In this document: positions 33,401-40,368 of the stretch, piece by piece
Numbering within the stretch: the first letter of the stretch is position 1
Layout of the letters: every line of letters starts with the position of its first letter
Origin: Malachius bipustulatus
Taxonomy: Eukaryota > Arthropoda > Insecta > Coleoptera > Melyridae
NCBI GenBank assembly: GCA_910589415.1
Contig: OU342636.1
Coordinates: 5,314,437 to 5,378,436 of the forward strand
Direction of reading: 5' to 3'
Length of the DNA stretch: 64,000 bases
Translations under genes and position numbers: made by a program
The notes under the pieces: generated by a model
Seen by the model: the letters and a program-made list of their open reading frames with translations, nothing else
Databases searched by the model: none
What the model was told of the DNA's origin: nothing

Positions 33401-36400
33401 ATATTACAAGATGCGGTTCCATAAGACGACGTTACATTTGCGTGACCTAAACCAGAAATGGGAGATACTGAAGGAGAAATTGATAAACCAAGACGTTTGC
33501 GGCAACGCTCAGTTATAAAACTGGACTGACTGCCAGAATCACAAAGTGCTCGAACTGTCTGAAAATTACCCCAAGTGTCAGCTTCTTCCAGCATGACAGT
33601 GGCCAACAAGACAGTGTGTTGTGACGATTGCGTTTGGGTTGTGATACCCGTAGAAGACATGACTACTGGGAGTTTCGTCTTACTTTCTGCGGAAGGATGA
33701 GCTGATTCTAATGCGGAAGAGCCAGACTCTCCTGAAGATACATTTGCCTTATTAGAGTTCTCACCAAAATGTAAGAGCGTATTGTGTTTGGCGGAACACT
33801 GACGGCATCGAGACTCTGATTTGCAAGAGTCAAAGCGATGAAGTGAACTGAGACAGTTATGACACAAGTGTTTTGACCTTGCAGCCAAGTGACAATCGTA
33901 TGGAGACAGCTCCAAAAATGAAGCACATCTGAAAATATTGTGAGACCTTGACTTACAATAAGAGCATTGCGACTCGACTGGCTTGTAAGTTGAGGTCAAA
34001 GAAACTGGGGATTTACTGTGGCTACCCTCAGTGCGCCAATTGGGCCTTGCACTAGGCTGCGGTGCCTTTGTACTAGATTGCGGTCTATTAATTGCAATGT
34101 GCTGGGAATTTAATGAATTCGTTTCTAAAGCCCTGCACTGATCTGTCAAAAATTGCTTCAAATCATCAAAGGATGGAAATTCGTCTTGAGCAAATTTAAT
34201 CTCAAAACGTTTGCGCGTATTGTTATCAAATTTTTGTAACAACCAATAAACAATGTAAAATCCCAAATATTGAGATTCGGGCAATTCTGTAATGCGTTGA
34301 TATTCTCATTAAATGTATTAATGAGATCTCGCAGAGACTGCACGGAATCGGAATTCGTACATCTTGGAGCGTTTACAATATTGTTCCAATAGTAAGTTGC
34401 CAAAACCCTTTCGTTTTGATAGCGATCAACTAGACTATTGTATGCGATTAAATAATTGTCTGCGGTGAGAGGAAGATGTTTGACCAAATTTAATGGTTCC
34501 TTTGATAAGGTTGAAATTAAATATTGGTACTTCTCAACTGATGATAAGATCTCGTTGTTATGTATGAGCGAGTTGAATAAATCAATAAATGATGACCAGC
34601 CTTTTAAATCCCCATCGAAACTCGGTAGATTTAATTTAGGCAAACTAACCTGCGATCGTAAACCTGAAGAGTTCAAAGATTCATTTGACTTGCGTTTGGA
34701 GCCACCATCATCACCTGAAGCCAATAATTTGGTTTCATTTGTATTAACCAAGTCTAAATAAGTATACTTAAATTGAAAATATTTATTGTCAATTTCCAAA
34801 ATGTTGCCGCTAAACTGTTCCCAAATCTTAGAAGACTCATCTATTGAGAGTATTTTTAATAATCATCTGAAACTCGTCGTATAATTCAAGCGCGGTTTCA
34901 TAGGCGACAATAAATGTTGAAGTCGATTCTCCCGGCTTAACCTTCGATAGGTCCAGAATTGATTGCAACCGAGTAGATGTCTGATTTTCGAGTGCGAGTG
35001 CCTTTTCCAACGTATAACTAGTCATTGTGAACTAATTAATTTTAAAAAAGGAATATTGAATTGAATATTAAATGCAACTGCAAATAATAAAATGCGTTGA
35101 AATTAGGAAAACAAATCCCAAGTGGCAACAATGGACAAATGCGTTAAATAGGGTATAGGTATCTGAAATAACAAAATCAGAATTTATAAATCCGTGGATG
35201 AATTCAAGATGAAATTCAAAGAAACCTCATAAAAATGAGATAATGACGAATTGCGAGAAGGAAGCTTCTCAAAGTTCGTAGGTAAAGCCAAGGTCAACAG
35301 TAATTTACCACCCAACTTGTTGATGCGTTTCTATTAGAAATATGCGAACAACGTAAAATGCAACAAATAATGCGTGAATTGTAAAATGCGTAGATCAATA
35401 ATTACGTTTATTGAAATAATGAAGAATCAAAATGCGTGTGTTATAGGTATTGCGACCTTAATAAAACTTGCCAATGCGTTTAATGAAATTTAAAATAATT
35501 AAATAATTGCATCACATGCGTAAAAGTCATTAAATTGTAATTAACATAGGACGAATTCAAAATGCTGCTACGAAGGACCAAATTTATGTTGCGTGTAATT
35601 AAGAAAATGCGGTAGTGAGAATAGTACGTGGGTCTGATGACCGATGAATAATTAGATAAATTAGGAAATGCGGAGAAATAAAGGAAAGCGTGTAAACTTA
35701 CGTTTTGAAGTAAGTTGTTCTGCTTGTCGAATTTCTTGAACTTCTTGATAGCTCAGTGGATGCGGTGATGCACGTATTAACTATTAATTGTCTTTGCGTT
35801 TAACTGCGATTAATTGCGGATAATATAAATGCGTAGGTATATACCTATAAACAATTGCGGAGACGCGGAAAGCCACGTAAAATGTAGACACTTCCGGGGA
35901 GATCCGGACGGAGTCCAAAACCTGTGCGTTCTCTACGAAAGACGAATTGCGAATATTTCTGCGTTGATCCTGTCTTTCTTCGTGCTAAAGACGAAAGGTC
36001 CTGCAACTGTCCTTCTTGTGGGTTGTTTATTCCAACTTTGCAGTTGTAGGTAGATGACCAGTAAAACACCATTGTAAAAGTTCACACAAGGAAGGGCGCG
36101 GAAAGGACAGGATTAAAATGAAAGTAAAAAATGAGAAGCGAGACGCAACAAAAATAGATTTTGAATAATATTATCGGATATGTTTCCCCGCAACGATTAT
36201 TGTTTTGAACATTGTTGAACTTTCCATTTCATATGTTTCCATGGTAATATCTATCTGGGTATTATTGTAGACCTACACATTATTTTTCTGCCTTAAGAAG
36301 GGTAGTGCAGTGTTGTGACTTTTTTTCCACAAAAGTGGTCATATCTTCTTAAGGGAGCCATACTGGAGAAAACAGTAAATAAAACTTAGAATCCTTAATC

Positions 36401-38831
36401 CACAATGGATGCTGTGGTGCTGTCCGTGTCCGCCATTTCGGGATCACCCTGTATTTAAAGGGAGCTGTTCTGGAATCAAAGTAAATGAATAAGAAGGCAA
36501 CACTGCTCCAGTAAAACAAACAACTTAAAGAGAGTCAATGGACTCGCCCGAGGTGTTAGGTCAGACCGCCGAAACAGCCCTTGATCACAATGAAAGAAAA
36601 GGCAAATAGTTTCGCCATAAATCAAACAGTTTATGGTCTTAAAGAATCGAAGGGGATATACAGGGTGATTGATTGAAACGCCACATTAGAAAAAGTTCGA
36701 CTTCCAAATGATCTAGGAATCTGAAATTTGGAACTTAGGCAACACATACCTAATAACGAGTCAAAATGAAATATTACCAAGATGGTAGAACATTTAAAAT
36801 GGCGAAAGCAATGGCCATCTTTGTTTTTTTAAATGGGACACCCCATATATATTATTGCATTTTCAGATCGTCTGAGAAAATGTAATAACAATGGTGCTTA
36901 TAGTTGTATTTTAAATTGAGTAGGCCATGAGTTATAAACAAGTGAAAATCGTGATTTTCCAACTTTAAAGACATTTATCACGAAAACGGCTCAAGATATC
37001 AGAAAACGGCTTACATGTCCCTATCTTAACTTTTCATCTGGTATCCTACTGTAGAGTTGAAATGTTCATACAGGGTGATGAAAAATCTGACAATTTTCCC
37101 CACCTTGTATAAAGATTTCAACTGCATATTTGGATGCCTTATAAAAAGTTAAGATAGGGACATGTAAGCCGTTTTCTGATATCTTGAGCCGTTTTCGTGA
37201 TAAATGTCTTTAAAGTTGGAAAATCACGATTTTCACTTGTTTATAACTCATGGCCTACTCAATTTAAAATACAACTATAAGCACCATTGTTATTACATTT
37301 TCTCAGACGATCTGAAAATGCAATAATATATGGGGTGTCCCATTTAAAAAACCAAAGATGGCCATTGCTTTCGCCATTTTTAATGTTCTGCCATCTTGGT
37401 AATATTTCATTTTGACTCGTTATTAGGTATGTTGCTTAAGTTACAAATTTCAGATTCCTAGATCATTTGGAAGTCGAACTTTTTCTAATGTGGCGTTTCA
37501 ATCAATCACCCTGTATATATATATATAAATAAATTGTATAAGATATACAGTATTAAATAAACCCAAAAATAGGTAATCGCAAATTAACTAAAACAATTAA
37601 AAGAGGAAAATGAAGGATGGGGAAAAGTGTTCAAAAGTCTGAAATATGCATGAAAGCGAACACTCTTCTTCTCTCTTTATTTTGTTCTTTTGCAAATAAT
37701 AAGACCGGGCAAACCGAATAGTGGAATAGGGGTCCTTAAATGCATTGTGTTTACTTTTATTTACTTCTGGCATACTTCATAAAAGAACTAAATGTGGGTT
37801 ACTTTAAGTAACAGCGGCATAACTTTGACGGTCCACCATTTTTCTAGACAATCACAGATGATTTCTTTTGCGGATAATCAGGCCAGGGGGGGGTGGAATG
37901 TTACACTACATTTAAATTCGGAAAAAGTTGCAGGGGAGTTTTGAAAATATTTTTTTTTTTAATTTTACAGAAATAAACATCTAAAAAAATTCGAATATCT
38001 TGGTAATTTTTCTTCTTTGCTTCTTCAAATTTTTAAAGGTTAAAATTAGTATAGCTGTCTACTGTAAAAGTTTCACTACAATTCCTTCAAAAATGTGCTC
38101 ATAAATAGTTATAGAAATTTAGCAATCTTTACCCTTTGTCTACCCACGCCACTGGCTTATTAATAGAACAAAAATACAAACTTTCTTGCATTAGCTCAAA
38201 TTTGAAGTCCGTACCTCTTCTAGTTTCCGAGATCCCAATGATGTAGCTCGAATTTCACTCACCCTGTGTATTATAGCACTTTCTTATACACAACACATGA
38301 TTCTGAACAAATATAACTATTATTCAGTCAATGAAGTTTCCATCCAATGATGGTTCCACCTTAAAATTAAGCTATATTTTTAGTATTTTGGTACCAAGTA
38401 ATTTAGAGTTAACTATTCTGATCCCAAAATTTTCAAACACATTGTTTCAATTTTGACAGATGTTTGAAAGAGAGAGCAAGCGGGAGAAGATATTGGAGGC
38501 CCGCAGCCGAGAGCTGCGGCTCAAGCAGAAAACGCAGAAGCCAAGTGGAGCTCATTTGGTGGAAGAGTCGGGTACAGAAGGAGGAGAAGAAGCAGAGGAA
38601 CAAGCCGAGGAAGCTGTGTTCAACGACAATTTCGTGTTGCGGGCTGAAAAGGACTTTTACGCAATGATTGAAAAGGAAACAGTTACCGAAGAAGCTGAAC
38701 CTGAAGAGCTGCCCTTGGATGAAGAGGTTCTCTCAGCATCTGAGGAAGTGGAACCACCGCCACCATCGCCACCTGCATCTGACCAGAATAAGGTTATTGT
38801 CAAGAAAAAAGGAGGCAAGAAAAAGAAATGA
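9257..38831 (+). CDS. Dnai2: Axonemal dynein intermediate chain 2 (DNAI2 family), six exons, N-terminus not found
   Basis: WD-repeat intermediate chain of the outer dynein arm of motile cilia and sperm flagella; in this family it anchors heavy chains at the arm base together with DNAI1. Exons: 9257-9470, 9530-9791, 9868-10129, 12443-12832, 12886-13123, 38460-38831. All junctions are GT/AG and phases agree, giving about 578 codons plus stop. Family hallmarks: [11 protein letters not shown] near the start; [12 protein letters not shown] blades ending in W-D-T-R-K-G and, across a junction, [22 protein letters not shown]; and V-F-F-T-T-R-S-D-G. The C-terminus starts [15 protein letters not shown] and is then acidic with a Lys-rich end. 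Human DNAI2 is 605 residues, so about 40 N-terminal residues lie in an exon not identified. The last intron is 25.3 kb. Identity is firm; whether the 5' end is still functional is uncertain because of the exon duplication upstream. Confidence 0.93.
9530..9791 (+). CDS. Dnai2: DNAI2 exon, N-terminal region before the WD propeller
   Basis: Acceptor TCATTGCAG, donor G|GTAGGT. Encodes [18 protein letters not shown] and the first WD blade with H-I-S-W-S-P-D-G. The preceding intron is only 59 bases. Confidence 0.92.
9868..10129 (+). CDS. Dnai2: DNAI2 exon, WD blades
   Basis: Acceptor TTGTACAG, donor TG|GTTCGT. Carries [11 protein letters not shown] and S-S-T-D-G-Q-V-K. Ends in phase 2 and joins to the G of the next exon to form the second half of K-W-W-D. 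Confidence 0.92.
10130..12442 (+). other. DNAI2 intron of 2.3 kb
   Basis: Non-coding. Contains a G run at 10661-10670 and an (AAAAT)n microsatellite at about 11216-11247. No transposon with readable ends was recognised, although the length suggests old insertions. Confidence 0.6.
12443..12832 (+). CDS. Dnai2: DNAI2 exon, central WD blades
   Basis: Acceptor TGATCAG, donor CCACCAG|GTACTT. Encodes [31 protein letters not shown] and [12 protein letters not shown], all strongly conserved in the family. Confidence 0.95.
12886..13123 (+). CDS. Dnai2: DNAI2 exon, last WD blades
   Basis: The acceptor TTTCGTAG at 12885 is chosen over the CAG at 12893-12895 because only it keeps phase, giving [15 protein letters not shown]. 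The donor GCG|GTAAGTA ends in phase 0. The preceding intron is 53 bases. Confidence 0.9.
13192..13611. repeat. Dispersed repeat with GCCACTGGCT core, copy 1
   Basis: The block around 13350-13611 is clearly related to 57301-57560 (GCGCATCAATCGCA, TTTTTATGCGATTCAAT, the long oligo-A/T tract and GCCACTGGCTAACTT). It lies inside the outer element arm. Confidence 0.75.
13889..16061 (+). mobile_element. Tc1/mariner-type transposon with ~520-bp TIRs, copy 1 (dead)
   Basis: 2173 bp between TA duplications (13887-13888, 16062-16063). The ends are CAGGGTGATTCATGAGTGAC and its inverse; inverted arms span about 13889-14410 and 15550-16061. The centre (about 14540-15510) holds a decayed IS630/Tc1/mariner transposase: an HTH region like P-S-T-S-T-(R/Q)[14 protein letters not shown], then [18 protein letters not shown] and [10 protein letters not shown]. 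Frameshifts and stops break it, including one at the first catalytic Asp near 14912. Family firm, copy inactive. Confidence 0.9.
14540..15510 (+). pseudogene. Degenerate mariner/Tc1-like transposase
   Basis: Decayed DDE transposase between the long TIRs. The second catalytic Asp lies in Q-Q-D-G-A-P-P-H-F (about 15172-15200) and is kept; the third acidic position reads S-P-N-L where S-P-D-L is usual. Reading moves between three frames, with stops throughout. Confidence 0.8.
16389..16573. other. Short AT-rich spacer between two inserted elements
   Basis: Non-coding segment of the host element; nothing recognised. Confidence 0.4.
16574..17481. mobile_element. PIF/Harbinger-like element with perfect 41-bp TIRs and TAA duplication
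   Basis: TIRs at 16574-16614 and 17441-17481 are exact inverse copies, starting AGGTATGTTTCCACCAAAGG. TAA is duplicated at 16571-16573 and 17482-17484, matching the TWA target preference of PIF/Harbinger. The body carries a MADF-type protein and repeated GTGGAAAC words, but no DDE transposase, so it is non-autonomous. Confidence 0.85.
16900..17184 (+). pseudogene. MADF/Myb-SANT-like DNA-binding protein of the PIF element, one in-frame stop
   Basis: The ATG at 16900 opens [16 protein letters not shown], a typical MADF/SANT helix 1 signature. After a TAG at 16960 the same frame continues L-H-E-C-L-W-N-A-K and [15 protein letters not shown] to the stop at 17182-17184. PIF/Harbinger elements usually encode a transposase plus such a DNA-binding partner. 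Here only the partner remains, broken by one stop. Confidence 0.75.
17485..18299. other. Intronic spacer, no gene seen
   Basis: Contains paired phrases GAGGGTATTCTAG / GAGGGTATCCAAC with GGGGCTCGG/AGGGCTCGG near 17865-17965, a small local repeat. No coding evidence. Confidence 0.4.
18342..18382. repeat. Short tandem repeat AATCATTCACCG x3
   Basis: Three near-exact 13-14-base copies, ending in AATCATTCGTG. Confidence 0.8.
18721..19617. mobile_element. CAGGGTG palindrome B (897 bp, TA duplication)
   Basis: Starts CAGGGTGGGGCGCGACGAAC, ends with the inverse, flanked by TA. The arms stay inverted almost to the centre near 19170. The two translations [13 protein letters not shown] (from 18989) and [13 protein letters not shown] (reverse from 19345) are only the two arms of the palindrome and are not genes. 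Confidence 0.85.
19932..20753. mobile_element. Truncated second copy of palindrome B, interrupted
   Basis: Matches the right half of 18721-19617 (from the GTACAGGGCCTTGAACTT phrase to the end ...GCGCCCCACCCTG). It lacks the left half and is split by the element at 20124-20631. Confidence 0.8.
20124..20631. mobile_element. CAGGGTG element C (508 bp) nested in the truncated B copy
   Basis: Ends CAGGGTGTTAAGAAAATGA and its inverse. Arms of about 80 bases include ACTCTTCAGTACATTGTAGG. TA is present on the right side; the left reads CAT, probably mutated. Confidence 0.75.
20754..21300. other. AT-rich spacer, no gene seen
   Basis: No motif or coding signal recognised beyond short oligo-T tracts and a CACTGCACTGTGCAGTG palindrome at about 21276-21292. 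Confidence 0.4.
21733..22298. repeat. Inverted repeat pair, foldback-like (~566 bp)
   Basis: AGCTAGGAATAGACGAAGCG... at 21732-21780 is repeated inverted at 22249-22297 over about 50 bases with few mismatches. The interior is GC-richer than its surroundings and has no gene. A target duplication was not readable. Confidence 0.7.
22361..22552 (+). repeat. Left LTR (192 bp)
   Basis: Begins TGACAGATGTCTATC and ends AACAACACA; the only difference from the right LTR is the third base. Confidence 0.93.
22553..22570 (+). promoter_or_regulatory. Primer-binding site
   Basis: TGGCGCAGTCAGTAAAGC follows the LTR directly; the TGG start is the usual complement of a tRNA CCA end. Confidence 0.8.
22643..23767 (+). 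pseudogene. Gag and N-terminal protease, truncated by insertion
   Basis: The best start is the ATG at 22643 (M-A-S-F-N-Q-N). A capsid-type region comes first, then an Arg/Ser-rich stretch (about 23325-23380) and two Cys-rich knuckles: [13 protein letters not shown] and [10 protein letters not shown]. The protease active site F-K-I-D-T-G-A lies near 23665. The frame runs into the inserted DNA element and stops at 23773, so protease is cut in two. Confidence 0.9.
23768..25530 (+). mobile_element. CACTA/EnSpm-like non-autonomous element (1763 bp) inside the gypsy protease
   Basis: Ends CACTGAGAAAAA and its inverse TTTTTCTCAGTG. Discounting the element plus a 2-bp AA flank duplication (23766-23767, 25531-25532) restores frame continuity of the host ORF, which supports the boundaries. 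CACTG ends and a 2-bp duplication fit animal CACTA elements, as do subterminal repeats of a TGTAGTGG / CCACTAC word (e.g. near 23938, 24005, 25317, 25341, 25426). No transposase was seen. Superfamily is inferred. Confidence 0.65.
24322..24376 (+). CDS. Exon-like first coding segment inside the CACTA-like element
   Basis: AAAAATGGAG start context, then 18 codons, [18 protein letters not shown], ending at a consensus donor G|GTAAGTAC. The pattern resembles the first helix of small SAM-like domains in insect proteins (W-G-L...L-I-x-x-F). No downstream exon was found in the element, so it is probably a remnant or an exon that could splice into flanking sequence. Confidence 0.4.
25533..28857 (+). 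pseudogene. Pol (protease end, RT, RNase H, integrase), one frameshift
   Basis: Continues from the protease. RT has C-L-D-P-L-H-L-N and the catalytic Y-I-D-D box near 26265. A +1 break in an A run near 26330 moves reading to the frame that opens at 26383. RNase H follows with V-D-A-S-K-S-G-L-G and T-D-H-K-P-L. Integrase has an H-x-C-C zinc region (H-L-G-I-N...C-A-I-C-Q-K) and DDE residues in G-C-D-L-F-E, S-D-Q-G-P-Q-F and N-G-M-A-E-R-H-V. The last ~200 residues are a Ser/Asn-rich tail with a short basic R-G-R-G-R. The single break makes this copy probably unable to make full pol. Confidence 0.92.
28941..28953 (+). promoter_or_regulatory. Polypurine tract
   Basis: AAAAAAAAAGGGA directly before the right LTR, the plus-strand primer of LTR elements. 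Confidence 0.75.
28954..29145 (+). repeat. Right LTR (192 bp)
   Basis: Begins TGTCAGATGTCTATC, ends AACAACACA; 191 of 192 bases match the left LTR by eye. Confidence 0.93.
29308..29536. repeat. Array of ten small hairpins with a shared TAAG-type loop and varied stems
   Basis: Perfect or near-perfect hairpins at 29308, 29331, 29355, 29377, 29401, 29428, 29451, 29473, 29495 and 29523. Most carry the core CCTAAGGG with loop TAAG. The stems differ (ATTACC, TTGCT, TCACC, TTTGTC, TTACC, AATACC), and the opposite side changes to match. A partial ~97-bp duplication explains some but not all units. No ORF covers the array. Confidence 0.85.
30111..30644 (-). repeat. BEL LTR, 3' copy
   Basis: Begins TGTTGCGTGTAATTAAG on the + strand and ends ...ATTAAAATGAAAGT. 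Differs from the other LTR by small indels and substitutions. Confidence 0.88.
30645..30660 (-). promoter_or_regulatory. BEL polypurine-like tract
   Basis: Minus-strand GGTGGGCGGAA abuts the LTR. Confidence 0.55.
30765..34284 (-). pseudogene. BEL/Pao pol with protease, RT, RNase H; integrase core missing
   Basis: From 34284: gag tail and zinc-binding Cys-rich stretch (C-S-Y-C-K-S-R-S-H, then C-H-N-C and C-R-Q-C), protease with [10 protein letters not shown] near 33535, then RT. Reading changes frame near 32520, within the fingers/palm. RT continues to the catalytic N-L-Y-V-D-D-F near 32300. RNase H follows (H-A-F-C-D-A-S near 31780, W-S-D-S near 31475). After the [12 protein letters not shown] segment, sequence near 31010 jumps directly to the integrase C-terminus (L-G-R-I-V-N-L-H near 30870, then K-L-C-P-L-P). 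The zinc finger and DDE core are gone, and a stop lies near 30890. Confidence 0.88.
34158..35025 (-). pseudogene. BEL/Pao gag, frame-broken
   Basis: Starts M-T-S-Y-T-L-E-K at 35025. The frame breaks between 34837 and 34799 and again near 34284. The middle has the BEL-type [11 protein letters not shown] and W-S-S-F-I-D-L-F motifs near 34620. Capsid role by family. Confidence 0.85.
35565..35583 (-). promoter_or_regulatory. BEL primer-binding site
   Basis: Minus-strand TTTGGTCCTTCGTAGCAGC lies four bases after the LTR end. TGGTCC-type starts are common in BEL/Pao elements; the tRNA was not identified. Confidence 0.6.
35588..36125 (-). repeat. BEL LTR, 5' copy
   Basis: Same ends as the other LTR. 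A clean target duplication was not readable (AAAAT-like on the left, AAAAAAT on the right). Confidence 0.88.
36454..36658. other. Spacer between two TA-flanked elements
   Basis: Short non-coding remnant, nothing recognised. Confidence 0.4.
36661..37513. mobile_element. CAGGGTG palindrome D, copy 1 (853 bp, TA duplication)
   Basis: Starts CAGGGTGATTGATTGAAACG and ends with its inverse; TA on both sides (a TA repeat on the right). The arms are near-perfect inverted copies of about 400 bases. The centre at 37070-37110 holds a further small pair, ACAGGGTGATGAAAAA / CCACCTTGTA. Non-coding. Confidence 0.92.
37514..38208. repeat. Intron DNA with dispersed repeat, copy 2
   Basis: The 37900-38208 part is related to 57590-57660 and 59940-60060 (AGAAATAAACATC, GTCTACT, ACCCACGCCACTGGCTTATTAAT). 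A G run is at 37888-37895. No gene. Confidence 0.65.
38460..38831 (+). CDS. Dnai2: DNAI2 last exon
   Basis: Acceptor TTTTGACAG, phase 0. Starts [15 protein letters not shown], the family C-terminal signature after the WD propeller. Then come a Glu-rich acidic tail, a Pro run (P-P-P-P-S-P-P) and a K-K-K-G-G-K-K-K-K end, with TGA at 38829-38831. An ATTAAA at 38946 is the nearest candidate poly(A) signal. Confidence 0.95.
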   Translation: MFERESKREKILEARSRELRLKQKTQKPSGAHLVEESGTEGGEEAEEQAEEAVFNDNFVLRAEKDFYAMIEKETVTEEAEPEELPLDEEVLSASEEVEPPPPSPPASDQNKVIVKKKGGKKKK

Positions 38832-40368
38832 GAATGTGTAATTAGATATTCAAGTTTATTTGATATTACTATGCGAATAACTTATGTTATTATGTATCTA
38901 ACAATAATTATTATTGTCCGATATTATCTAGAACTCTAAATAATTTATTAAACAGTTATTAAAAGTAATAGGCATATTATTCCGCAGGAATCCAATTCGT
39001 TTTCTACAATTTTAATTTAACACACTTGCTTTTCCTTTAAGTTGACGTTGTCTAACTTAGATCTAACTTCGGTGAGTCATAATATCATGGAAATGCCTCA
39101 TTTTAAACGAGCGAATCTTTCATCTTTTACTTTTTAAAGAGTTTTATCGGTTATTTTAGACGTTAATTTTGTCAGAACTAGAGTTTCGCAACGCTGAAAT
39201 TTGATGTTAGCGCGAGCCTTAAATTACTGTAACTATTCGTCGTCTATAATAAAGTAAATTAGCACGAGAAAATTTAGTTTTCATTAATATTAACTACTGT
39301 TTTAATAAAGTTCAATACGACTAGCGACCTCTAGTTTTGACTAACCATACCCAGAATACCGAGCTCTACATACAACTCTTGTAACACTTTGAAATATTCC
39401 TTGTAACTTTGAGAGAAAAGAAGAAAAAAAAAGAAGGAAAAAAGGAAAAAATAAAGAAATAAAAAAAAATAAGAAGAAAAAAATAGGAAGAAAAGCAGAT
39501 AGTTGAGTAGGTGATGATTCCAGTTTATTTCTTGTCTTCGGGAAAAGGACCTCCTGTATTTGTAGGAGCTTATTTATCAGGGCTTTTTTATTTAATTAAT
39601 ATTTAATTGCATTATTGTAGAAAAGTCAGTAATTGGTTTCATTTCCTTGTATTCCTAATCTGAGTTTTTTTGTCATCCTGATAACCCAGAATAAAATTAA
39701 TAATTTATAATTTGCGTTCAATTCATTAAGAAGTGCTAATACTGGCAAATAGCAGCTATTGTTTTGCTCCAATTGTTATACTGTTTTGTAACCCTCACGG
39801 GATCGAATGGGGCAAAACATTCGTTGGTTCTTCTTTGTTAGCCATCTTGTTCAGCAGGAAGACTCAAGTTGATCCATATACCTAAAAAGGGGATTATGAA
39901 GTGCTACCTTGTCAGATCACTCAGCTTCGATTATTATTAAAATTAAAGGAAACTCTCTAGAATACTAGGGGTAAGTGTAATGGGTTTATTTTCCCTTGGA
40001 AAGAAATAATCGCTAATACAAGTTCTTTTAATAAACTAATTCTTTTTAGAGTTTCCCGCCCCACCCCTTTCTTCTCATCAGCTCCTCTACATTGCATTCG
40101 TTGCGTAACTGGTTTGGTCCTCCTTCGGATTTTCACCTCCCACGGCACCACGGTGTAAGATATAATAAGGTGAACGCACGATGCTCGTCTTTTAACGCTA
40201 GCGAACGACACGAAACTGCGAACGTCGATGCGGGAGAGAGATAGTTCTTTTGGGCGATCCATACGCTCTTCCCTCTTACTTCCACACGTGGGATTCTCAT
40301 AACAAGTGTAGGTTTTGAGAAGTTGCGCTGCTACATTTTATTTTTTATTGAGTGAGTGATAAGTAAAT
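38832..40368. other. Intergenic DNA downstream of DNAI2
   Basis: Holds the DNAI2 3' UTR at its start and a purine-only-rich tract at about 39412-39505 (GAAAA words). No credible gene. Confidence 0.5.

Larger units (their letters stand above)
30111..36125 (-). mobile_element. BEL/Pao LTR retrotransposon, minus strand, decayed
   Basis: Direct LTRs 30111-30644 and 35588-36125 (about 535 bp) enclose gag and pol on the minus strand. Primer site at 35565-35583; purine-rich tract at 30645-30660. Pol has a BEL-type aspartic protease, RT with Y-V-D-D and RNase H, but nearly all of integrase is deleted. Gag and pol have several frame breaks. The + strand of the element is full of TGCG words. Confidence 0.93.
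29772..36451. mobile_element. CAG(A/G)GTGATCCC TIR element split by a BEL/Pao retrotransposon
   Basis: Left end CAGAGTGATCCCGAAATGGC (29772 on) and inverse right end (to 36451) match over about 28 bases, flanked by TA on both sides. Without the BEL element it is about 665 bp and non-coding. A further truncated CAGGGTG start lies at 29797. Confidence 0.8.
13133..38266. mobile_element. Outer TA-flanked TIR element whose body has been filled by nested insertions
   Basis: The left arm (13133-13191) and the inverse of the right arm (38209-38266) share about 58 bases at roughly 83% identity, including AAATTCGAGCTACAT and GGGATCTCG. The left end is flanked by TA and starts 9 bases after the DNAI2 donor. 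The right end reads ...CACTCACCCTG|TG, 193 bases before the acceptor. The simplest reading is one CAGGGTG-type element in a former ~200-bp intron that later took all the insertions listed inside it. Two separate solo copies in opposite orientation remain possible. Confidence 0.6.

Noticed and set aside
38464..38667. Second reading frame in the last DNAI2 exon
   Set aside because: Off-frame shadow; the family signature [10 protein letters not shown] is in the other frame.
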